DNA of 64,000 nucleotides from Struthio camelus (taxonomy: Eukaryota > Chordata > Aves > Struthioniformes > Struthionidae). The notes beneath the pieces are model-generated. The model ran no database searches. It saw only the letters and a program-made list of their open reading frames with translations, and was not told where the DNA came from. Positions 28,501-37,900 of this stretch are shown in pieces. The position numbers were made by a program, and so were the translations under genes. The stretch is from NCBI RefSeq assembly GCF_040807025.1, contig NC_090942.1, positions 39,882,911-39,946,910 of the forward strand, written 5' to 3'. How positions within the stretch are numbered: position 1 is the first letter of the stretch; every line of letters begins with the position of its first letter.

Positions 28501-29891
28501 TGTGTTTGCCATTCATATACACAAATTCACAAATGAGCCACCAGTACTTGGCAGTCCTATTCAATTTTATACATATTCATTATGAATAGAACAGGAACTG
28601 TACATAGCCGGAGGGTTTAAGAATTCTAACAGTGGCTCTGATAAGTTCAAACATACACAGTCTAGTATTTGTCCTAACCTTAGACTATATCCTACTATTA
28701 TAATGTATAGCTGCTAATCCTAGTGTGATATGAATTGCCTATTAAAATGCATTTGGAAAACTTTCACACCTATGTCTCTCTGTTAACTAATTTTAACACA
28801 CAAACATGTACTTACTTAATTATATCAAAGAGCAAAATCATTCTGAAACAAACCAGGCCTCAAGGTTCAATAGGTTATGGTCAGAATATTTATATCTAAA
28901 AATAACTCTTGTTTCTGTTCAAGTGGCAGCTGACCTCCACAAAGCCCTTCAGCACGGAGCTGAAGGGACCATTGTCTCTTCTGTGGTACCACAACCTATA
29001 TGCAGGCCAGTTAGAAAACTTGAAGACTCCAGAAACTCCATCCCCTTCAGCAGCATTGCCTCCAGTACTAAAAAAGAAACTTGCTCTTGACTCAGATGAA
29101 CTAGGCTGAGTTATCCAAGTCTGGGTAAAACCCTAACAGGCACAAGGAAGTTTGCAGCTTTCTCACAGGTTAGCAGATTAATATGTTCTGGGGGTTAGAT
29201 CTTAGCAGCCATCCTTTTAAAGGTTTAAATTCAAAGCATCCTATGATTAAAGATTTTGAAGGAAGAAGTGGCAGTTTTGTGGGTGGAAATGGCAAAAGTA
29301 GTCTTATAGCAATTTTTCAGTCTGTTACAGTGCTGTACCACTGTTGTCTTTGCAAAAATAAGGAACAAAAGGAAACTACATAGATGACTTCTAATCAGTG
29401 CTAAAGTCAGTACTGCTCTGACAACGTTGCGTGGATAATAACTATTTCCTATGCATTACATACACTTCTTCAGTTAGGTAAGAAAATCAAAGAAATTTTG
29501 AGTTGATCAGAAGTAGAGGTTCTCAGTCTCAGAAGAGCATCTAATGAAGACTGGCAAGTGTGAGTTTCTGTTCAGTGGGACCTGAACAGTAGAGATATTA
29601 CATGTCCGGTCTAAGAATTGCTGTGAACTGTGTATGGAAACTGTTGGAGAATTTTTATCTGCCGATGTGCGTATGGAAGTCAAAGGATGTTTTTAGAGTC
29701 TTCTGATGTGAGAATTTGGACGACAGCATATAATAAGTTATTACTATTAATCAGAGTTTATTTCTCAAAGAGCAAATTTAAAAGAAAAGAATACACAATT
29801 TATTAAGAGGCTTTTCAGCTCTAGCAGGTAAGTTAAAGACTAACACAGCCCTTTAGTGAAACATCCACAGAGCATGAAAAAGCCCCAAATA

Positions 29892-30045
29892 TGAGTCAGT
29901 TTGTGGCAGCCAACAGAGACGCATCCTGACAGGCAGTGAACAACATGCGCTGTCTGAGTGATGTAGGCTGGCAACTGGCATCATCTGCTCCAAGAGCAGA
30001 GTGTCACTGAGTCACTTTACCTTAGACGATCCTCTGGATGAGTCA
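29892..30045 (+). promoter_or_regulatory. Cluster of three AP-1 (TGAGTCA) sites
   Basis: Exact TGAGTCA heptamers lie at 29892-29898, 30008-30014 and 30039-30045. Between them sits a perfect 7-bp-arm inverted repeat, TCTGCTC-CAA-GAGCAGA, at 29984-30000. It is a candidate enhancer about 4.8 kb upstream of the CAND1 ATG. Confidence 0.4.
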
Positions 30046-30204
30046 ATTTTGCTCCAAGAAGCCAGACTCTGCAAAGGTTGCGCTCCGTTCCATGGACTAA
30101 TGCATTCCTATTTAGTTTTAGCCCTCTATATTCACCCTGATTCGTGAAGGAATAATTATTTTGTATTTTGTCATCTTTCCTGACTGTTACTGATAGCCTC
30201 CTAC

Positions 30205-30262
30205 ATGAGATAGATAGTACGTTCTATTGTCCTGAAATGAAGCAGTCTTAAGCAAGAATCAA
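30205..30262 (+). repeat. Direct repeat, copy 1 (58 bp)
   Basis: It reads atgagatagatagtacgttc and so on to agcaagaatcaa. It matches the copy at 31335-31392 with four mismatches. It does not resemble any repeat family I know. Confidence 0.85.
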
Positions 30263-31334
30263 CAAAATAAAAGCAATGCGCTAGAATGCTACATAATTAA
30301 ACAGACTAGCTCTTACATCAGCTTTGACAAACATTGGCTCATATTGTAATTAGCCAATGGATTAACATAGAAATTTCTAAATTATCGGTATGGTCAAGGC
30401 TCTCCTGATTTGCGGGATCCAGCATAAATAGAACCCAAAGCACAGCTATCTCTGGTTCTAGTCAGGCTGAATAGTCAAAACACTTCAAAAAAAAATTGTG
30501 CTTATATTGCTTCTAAACATAAACAGTACTGTTCGGCATCTGAAATTCTAATTAAACAGACACCTGGAAGCTTACTTGAGGCAAGCATCTCTAATACAAG
30601 ACCTGCTGAGGCTGTTATATGAAGAAAGTTGGGGTGTGCTCATCTAAAGGGAAACATAATTTGCCCTGAAGGAATTTCAAATTTAGAGCTGTGATAAGGA
30701 GCGGAAGTGCAAATGGTCAACTGGAAAGAAAAGCAAGCGGGCTTGATTTTCAGAAGAGGTAGTAACGAAGAAAAAAATCTTTTGTCTGTAAACTGAATTC
30801 ATTTGACCTGAAAATAATACAATGATAAAAATCGGGGAAAATAAATTTCTGGCTCACATTTCATATTGGATTTTATTTGAAGGATTCATTTTAATTTTGG
30901 AGGGACAGCATATATTTGAAAAATTTTGACCATGAATGCTGCAAATAGCTGTGCAGCATTTAGTAACCAGAATGTAGATTTCTTTTAGCATTTTTGTGTT
31001 TTTGCTTGTAACCAAAAGACTGTTATACTCTTTTGAGATATTATGTTTCCTGAAACTTACTCTTATGTTGAGGATGCCAGTAGAGCTCTGTTCTTTTACA
31101 GAAGCAATTTCAGCCTATTTGACAATTGCTTCAGTCCATTTCCTAACTGGATGCATATATTATTTTCAGTGCTGTTTTCCCGATCCTTCTCATTTTAAAG
31201 CTCATGGAACAATCAGACTGACAAACAGATTCCTTTGCTTTGCAAAAGGGATTTATCCAGGTGAGGAAGGAAAGGACAGTTAATGTACCGCTATACGTAT
31301 TACTCCTCTGTAAATGTGTAGAAATCACTCATAA

Positions 31335-31392
31335 ATGAGATAGATGGTACGTTCAACTGTCCTGAAATGAAGTAGTCTTAAGCAAGAATCAA
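31335..31392 (+). repeat. Direct repeat, copy 2 (58 bp)
   Basis: Second copy of the repeat at 30205-30262, in the same orientation and about 1.13 kb downstream. The flanks diverge immediately on both sides. Confidence 0.85.
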
Positions 31393-34345
31393 AACGATTA
31401 ACGCCAACACTTTAAAGCGCTTTTGGAAAGATGTTTTGAGATTCTCATTTAACTTTCACAAGTAAAAAGAAAAACTTAAGTATTTTGGCTTATAAGGTGT
31501 AAGACAGTTGACGATTCACGTTATTCCAAATGTGGCCTAGTTTGGAAATCGTTATTATTTGCTATGGAATGCCATCTCACTTTAAAAATAAGGAAAATGG
31601 AAAATAAGGGAATTTAAAAACTCTAAACAGATCAATGTTATCGCTAAGATTTTAAAGTCAAGATATTCAAGGGTTTTCGTTCTCTAGCTAACCCAACTCC
31701 ACCTTTTGGGTGATATTTTATATAATGAACCTTAGGCATTAAACTTAATGCCTTAAGACACACATTCACCCATACAATCGTTCTACTGAAGGCTATTTTG
31801 CTCTTTCACTTTGTTTGCTTCAATTTAAAGATGCCATACCATTCCTTTCTATGTCCCTTTCACATTTAAATCTAGATCACTTTTTTGATACCATCTGTGG
31901 TTTGTTACAATAATTAGCCAAGAGCTTTTAAAAACTTGCTTTCTAAATAGCTTTTTCAAGATTCAAACTCAGAGCTACAAAGTCAGTCACCTATCTAGGT
32001 GATAAACCAAGATGGTAAGGATCTCTGGCTCAAAATATCTGTTTAGAGCAGTGAGCTGCATTTGAACAGCTATTTTCCTTTTATTTCCCCCAAACCAGCT
32101 GTAAAAACTGATAACCAGCTTTAAATTTGTCATCCGAAAGGATTCCCTGTAAGCCTGGTAGAGCTGTGTGGTATAGCTCCTTATAAGCTGATATGTGAAC
32201 ATGCAGCATATTTCTGCCTTCCTCTTCTGATCGGTGGGCTTAGAACTCCCATGTGAAGTGAAAGGACAAACTGATGAGGGTTGAAATTCTACTGCTGTGA
32301 ATACATCTCTCAGCTAACTCTGTTCTTCTCTCATCTTCAGCATTTTGGGAATATATTTGCAAGTGTAAAGCAAGATAAATCCTTTCAGGTTCCAGCATTT
32401 AATTAAGCTTTCAGCTATCTTTGTGAATGAACGAAGCGCCTCTAATATGCGTGTCTACAGGGAAAAGATCAGGAGTACCACTCTGTCTGTGAAGTTTGCT
32501 ATCAGCTGGAAAAAATCTCTTCTCAATTAGCCTCTGCTGTGTCTAACTTCCTCTGGAACATTGCATCTACTATAGCTAACTTCCAACTGTAATAAATGCA
32601 CTTGAACAAAAAATACTTTGACTGTCTCCATGACAGCCTATGTTTCTGCTAGTAACATGAAACCAGGTTTAAGTAGTGGCGGGCTAAGCTGGCAGTTGCT
32701 GAGATGTATATACCAGCCTAGGAAGGATGTTGTTAAAAGATGCTAAAACCATTTAAAAAGTGTTCAAGATTGTATAACACCCTGAATGTGCTAGAGACCA
32801 TTGGTTGTATTTACATCTCAGACACGGAGGTTAAGACGAAGTTCCTGCTTTTAATATAAATATATATATATATTTTCCAAGATTCCCTTTGAGTAGACAG
32901 AAGATATGATCATTATATCATGGCTTCATTTATATCTTTCTCCCATCCTGGAGGAACCTCTAAGGAAGAGGGATGGGCATGAGAACCTGAAAGCCTAACA
33001 AGAACAAACACAAAAAAAAAGTGATAAAGAGAAGTAAACAAGTCAGTATCTGTGGCTTCCAAAATAGTTGCTTGTACATTCTGAATGGGTGACAGGCTGT
33101 GCAGGAGACATACATGATTTCTAGCCACGGACTGAGGAAAGAGCGCACGCTTTCCTTCTGCTCCTGCGAATGGCTGCCTGCAAGCTGCATCTAAGACATG
33201 CTTATTCTAAAAAAATGTTCTTTTTAGTTCAAAACTTTTTAATATAGAAAAAGGCTCAAAAAGCTTTTCCTCAGGAGTTTTTCCATGTATACATGTAACT
33301 CAGAGGATTAAGATTATTTCAGGTTCTCTTTTTTTTTTTTGTATGAACCTTAAGTGGGTTGTACCCTGGCAGGCTGACTTGACAGCACGTGGAAATATTT
33401 CCTCCAGTTCTACCACTTCATATCCAGGCTTACACAGGTCAAGGGTTAGGCACTGAAAAGTAGTGAGTGACACGAACAGTGATGAGACAGACAAAAACAA
33501 TAAGCAAAGGGAGTTCATTTTACATGGTTACTGGTACCACCGCTTCAGTTTTCCCAACATGCAGGAGGACTGTCACACAACATGCTAGTCACATACAACA
33601 GACACATACCACAATAGCTCAAGCATTGCACCCTGACCACCCAGCCTGAGCCAAAGCACACAGCTGAAGGGAGGAATCTGCACCTGTTTCCAGAAAGACT
33701 TCCTTTTCCTGGATAATTGTCAGCTGGGTGCTGCTGCCAGGCTCTTCTCGTTACTGAGCTGGGCTTTGAAGTCACGTGAATAGAAAAAGGGAAAAATCTT
33801 AAGTTCTCTCACTGTGCCTGTTGGCTTCAAAGACCTCTGACAGCACCCGGATCATTTTTTTTTGCTCCTTTCTGCAACCATAACAGAGAGAAACATACCC
33901 TTTATCTACGTAAGAAAATTGCACTTTCGATAAGAACACTTCTGGCTTCCAGCCGACATTTTCAGCTACTACGGGAAACGGTGCACAGTTAGCAGAGAGC
34001 TGGAAAGGGAAAGGGCTGCAGCCTCCATAAATACCAGGGCAGGCTGCGGGTCACTAACAGCCACGGAGCAAAAGCAGGACACTCGCTGCCTCAGGCAGAG
34101 CACCGCAGTGTGCTCGCAGCGCTACCAAACCCTTTACATGTGGACGTCTACTTAGGCCAAACGCGATGAAGGAGACCTTTAGTTACGGCTTCCCTTCAGC
34201 CACAGGCAGGGAGCCGCCCCGCCTCGCCACCACCCCTGCGCAAACACCGCCCAACCGCCACACCGCACCGCGCCCGGCGCCCGCATCACAGCGAGGCTCC
34301 GCATCCCAGCGGGCAACGCGCCGCGACGGGACTCCGACCACCCCA

Positions 34346-34370
34346 ACTACATTCCCCGACGTGCACCGCC
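34346..34370 (+). promoter_or_regulatory. ZNF143/SBS-type motif, + orientation
   Basis: ACTACATTCCCCGACGTGC resembles the SBS consensus ACTACAATTCCCAGCATGC bound by ZNF143 (Staf) at many CpG-island promoters. A CCAAT box overlaps its 3' end at 34369. The match is partial. Confidence 0.55.
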
Positions 34371-34392
34371 AATAGCCTCGGCTGCGCCGCGG

Positions 34393-34418
34393 GCGCAGTG
34401 CACGCCGGGAACCGTAGT
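34393..34418 (-). promoter_or_regulatory. ZNF143/SBS-type motif, - orientation
   Basis: The reverse strand reads ACTACGGTTCCCGGCGTGCA and then CTGCGC. It matches the extended SBS consensus, including the GCACTGCG tail, better than the + strand copy does. It lies 22 bp from that copy, in inverted orientation. Confidence 0.7.
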
Positions 34419-34563
34419 CCTCGATAGCCTCTCCCTGCTCTTCCCCCGCCTCCTTCCCCCTCCCGCCTCTCTCCAACGGCGTCCTGAACTTCCCGCGCAC
34501 GCTCTGGCGCCACGTCCGCTCTGCCGTCGGGAGACGGGGGCCCCGCCCGCCGGGCCCAGCGAG

Positions 34564-34568
34564 CCAAT
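34564..34568 (+). promoter_or_regulatory. CCAAT box (NF-Y type)
   Basis: The sequence gagCCAATcagg is a near-perfect NF-Y site (CCAATCAG core) about 315 bp upstream of the ATG, which is a plausible proximal promoter position. Confidence 0.65.
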
Positions 34569-34606
34569 CAGGAGCGCCGGCAGCGCGGCGGGCGCCAGGG
34601 CCCTCT

Positions 34607-34619
34607 CGACCTTTGACCC
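34607..34619 (-). promoter_or_regulatory. DR1 nuclear-receptor element
   Basis: The reverse strand reads GGGTCAAAGGTCG, a direct repeat of AGGTCA-like half sites with one spacer base. This is the type bound by HNF4, COUP-TF or RXR heterodimers. Eleven of 13 positions match AGGTCAAAGGTCA. Confidence 0.45.
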
Positions 34620-34874
34620 GGCGTCGAGCGCGAGCCGCCGCCGCGGGTGCCCGCCCCGCCCCGCCCCCGCGCCGTGTCAGCAGCAGGCGGCGGTGCGCGT
34701 ACTGCCCCCCCTCCCCCCGCCGGGTCTCGCGCCGCCGCCGCCGCGCTCGCCCCCCCCCTTCCCCCCCGCCGTCGCCGCCGCCCCGGACCCCCCAAGCGGG
34801 CGAGGTGGAGCCGGCGAGGCCGAGAAGACGCCGCCTCCTCCGCCTCTTCCCCTCCCCCCCGCGGCCGGGTCCGT

Positions 34875-34884
34875 CAACATGGCG
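34875..34884 (+). promoter_or_regulatory. YY1-type motif overlapping the start codon
   Basis: CAACATGGCG fits the AANATGGCG core of YY1 motifs, which often lie just downstream of transcription starts and over the initiation codon of housekeeping genes. Confidence 0.45.
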
Positions 34885-34946
34885 AGCGCCTCGTACCACA
34901 TCTCCAACCTGCTGGAGAAAATGACGTCCAGCGACAAGGACTTCAG
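34879..34946 (+). CDS. CAND1: CAND1 coding exon 1 (residues 1-22 plus two bases of codon 23)
   Basis: The exon opens with ATG in a CpG-rich context and encodes [20 protein letters not shown] followed by DF. It ends in TTCAG before the donor gtacga. The split arginine codon (AG|G) is completed by exon 2. This is the first ATG downstream of 34166 on this strand, which supports the start choice. Confidence 0.97.
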
Positions 34947-37900
34947 GTACGAGCCGTCCCCCGCGCCCCGCCGCCCGCCCTGGCCCCGCCGCTCCCCTCG
35001 CCGCCCTGCCCTGCCCCCCCCCCCCCACGGCCGCCTCCCGGGCCTGGCGCCGCCGCGGTCAGGCCGGCGGCAGGTGCCGGCGGCCCTCCGGGGCCGGGAG
35101 CCCGGGCTGCGCCCGCCTCGCGGTGGGGGAAGGGGCGCCCCGGCGGCTCTCCGGGGCCGGGCGCGGGTTCCTGCCCCGCCGGGGAGGAGCTGCCGCCGGG
35201 TGGGCGTCTGCTCGCTGCTCGCGGAGGACGGGGCGTCCCGAGCGGGTCGGGCTCCGGCCGAGGGGCCCAGGAGCCCGGAGGAGCCGGGCGGTGGCCGGGT
35301 TGGCCGGTCTGCGCCGTGTCAGGCGAGGAGGTCAGCGGTTGGCTTCAGGTCACCGTTCTTGGGGGATGCTCAAGGCCCGAGCAGCCGCGGGAGCTGGCTC
35401 TGATCTGAGCGGGGTTAGATGAGGCGTGTGCTCCAGGGGTCCCTTCCAACCTCCAAAAATACCGATCCTGGGATTCTGTGAATGGGAGCAGGGAGGGCCG
35501 CCCAGCACGGTAGGCTTGAACTTCTCAAGCTCCCGTGGCTCCTGGGTGCTCCATCCTGGAGGCAGAAGGGTTTTGTGCCCCTGGGACTCGCACAATCTGC
35601 TGCGGTCTCTGATAGTCTATGTATCTTAATTTAACATAACTAGATTTCTGACTCTTATGGGAACTGGATATTTTTTTTCTTGAGTTTAGGATTTATCACC
35701 TTGGGTCATTTGTTTATTTTACAGCAGATAAAGTGCAGACATTAAATATTAGAGAATGAAATAGTATTGCATTTTTCTAAAAAAAAAAAAAAACAGCTAA
35801 GACCATATGTTTATACAGTAGTTCTAGGAAAAAACTTCTTAACACATTAGGTTAAAAATAATTAAATTACTTTCTTCATAGTATGTGCATCCAGAAATTC
35901 TCATTTGTAGGTCTTATCTATCAAAGTAGGTACATCAACACTAACGGGGAAAAGGCATAAAATGTTCTTGGGTTTTGTTGCATTACTGCAGGCTACAGTG
36001 CTTAGTTTGTAGTTAAGGACTATATGTACATCCAAACAACTTTCCTGTCAATATACTAAAATCTAAAAAATAGAGGTGACTTTTCAAATCAGTCAACAAA
36101 TATCTTGTTTGCTTTTGACAAAGCTATTGTTGCATTGGACACAGGTGTGATAAATTGATGACTCTTTTTTTTTATGTGAATCTCTTTCAAATTGTAGTAG
36201 CATGATTTGTTTGATGATAGCTGGAGTAGTTATCTGGAGATTTTAGACTAGGAACTTTAGAAGTAAAAAAAAAATCAGTTAGTCTAAAAAGATGCAGTAC
36301 AGTATTACCTGACCCATTTAAGTTGTATTGCAAATGGATTCAAACTTTTTTTCTAATAAGTTTTATTGAAGTTTTTTTTTTAATTTTAACAATGTGATTA
36401 AGTGAGATTTGCATTTTGTATTTATGAGGAAGATGACTTACAAAAAGCTCTAATCAATTTGCCACTAAATACTAGTTTTAATGAGTTTAAAACTTTGTGC
36501 AAGAGAGGTAGGTCACACCTGCCAAATGAAATTGAGGTAGCAAGCACTTTTTTCCCCAGGTGTACGTAGTTAAACCTTATATTGTAAGTGCTTTAGGAGA
36601 ACACACTTTAGAAATTACCTGCTCTAGGAGCTTTGAACAGCTTTGGAATTCTCAAATACTTTAGAACTTTTTTTAGTGTAGGCCTTTATAAACTGGCTGT
36701 TATGTGGTAACAATTTTTATGAAAGCTTTACATATATCATGTATTGGCGTAATGAATAAAATAGTTATTCTCAGCACTAGTAACTATAAGTGCTTTTATT
36801 CATAGACCACATATATCTGAAGAGGGATAGTGTAGTGAACTTCCTGATATCAGGGAACTGACTGCAAGTCACAGGTCAAGTAAGTATTTTACTGTACAAC
36901 TTAGTCTTCCATTTTTTTTTGGATATGCTAAATTGTCTGATGCCATTGTAAGTGGTGTTTGTTGCCTGGAAGCCCAGCCTTCAATTCTAAAATGAGCAAT
37001 AATGTAAGATGGTAATTTACTTTGTGGCTGTGGGGGAAGTAGGGTTTTTTTTGTGTGTGTGTGTCACACGGCTTCAATGCCAGGTTGCAGTCTATACTGA
37101 GTCTATACTCCTTGCTGGACCAAGAGAATGAGTGCTGAGTGTAAGGTATTAAAAGCTACTGATATGCACCACCTGTATGCTGCTGCCTATATAAGGATAC
37201 CTATAGGGAAATATGTATGTAAGGATAAGCACGTTTGAGGAGGAAGCAGTTGTGACTACAGACCTCATGTAGACTAGTCAAAATCATAGTTCTAAGTTCC
37301 AGCTTTTTTTTTTTTTTTTTTAAATGGAGGAGCCTGTCAGGAGGAGGCAGTTGTAGTTGAGTGTAGAAGCTGCTGATGGGCTGAGGACGTGCAAGCTCTG
37401 CTTAGTTTAGAGAATTGCCACAAATAGGTGATCAGTGGACTGATAAAGGTAGGAAATGGTAGCTGTTGACTGAGGAAGTGAGGGGAGGATATTAAGCAGA
37501 TTTAAGAAAAGGAGGTAAAGATAGCTGTAACATGGAGACATTTTTTAGATGTTCTAATACCATGTGACTTTGTGCGTGTCCTTATGCCTGTCCTATCTGT
37601 CCATTACCTTTACTTATTAAGTAGCTTTTTTCCTTGCTGTGTTTAAAGCTGATGCCATTCACATTCATCGTCTGTTTATGCACACGTCTGGTTCCTGTCA
37701 GATTACAGACTTGCTTCAGAGACTGTTGGAGTGAAAAAAAGGTGTGGGGGGGGTGCCTTAACTTATCTTAGTTAGAAACACCTTGAGTCTATTGGACTGG
37801 AATTACAGTATTAAAAGATAGCATGAGTTGGGGTCTGTTGTGTGAGGGTAGGCATCTGGTATTTGTGATGCATGCTAAGGTTATGCAGAGGCTTGGCTTT

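Larger units (their letters stand above)
25571..34189. other. Intergenic DNA upstream of CAND1, no supported gene
   Basis: AT-rich. It holds a 58-bp imperfect direct repeat (30205-30262 and 31335-31392), an AP-1 motif cluster (29892-30045), a TA repeat at about 32859-32873 and a coding-like short frame at 28924-29109. No confirmed exon or transposon is seen. Confidence 0.55.
34190..35400 (+). promoter_or_regulatory. CAND1: CpG-island promoter and 5' UTR of CAND1
   Basis: Base composition switches abruptly from AT-rich to very GC- and CpG-rich, and the island covers exon 1 and the start of intron 1. No TATA box sits at a sensible distance from the ATG. It contains GC boxes (34541-34548 and 34650-34670), CCAAT boxes at 34369-34373 and 34564-34568, and long C-runs in the 5' UTR. 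This is a typical housekeeping, dispersed-start promoter. The transcription start is not determined; it is probably between about 34,430 and 34,800. Confidence 0.9.

Noticed and set aside
34024..34034. TATA-like word (cataaata) upstream of the island
   Set aside because: It lies about 850 bp before the ATG and outside the CpG island, with no supporting initiator or exon. A single AT-rich word is expected by chance.
1..34189. Search for GRIP1 exons, tRNA genes, retroviral genes or LTR pairs in the left half
   Set aside because: No PDZ-type exon, tRNA cloverleaf, retroviral protein motif or paired LTR could be recognised by eye. Only CR1 copies and the inverted-repeat element were found.
34183..35028. 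281-codon minus-strand open frame over the CpG island
   Set aside because: It is almost entirely Arg, Gly, Ala and Pro, as expected from GC-rich DNA without stops. It overlaps the CAND1 promoter and exon 1 and shows no domain.
34613..35422. Overlapping + strand Pro/Arg/Ala-rich frames in the 5' UTR and start of intron 1
   Set aside because: They are GC-driven open frames. Only the 68 coding bases from 34879 are supported by homology, and no ATG exists in the 5' UTR upstream of 34879 back to 34166.
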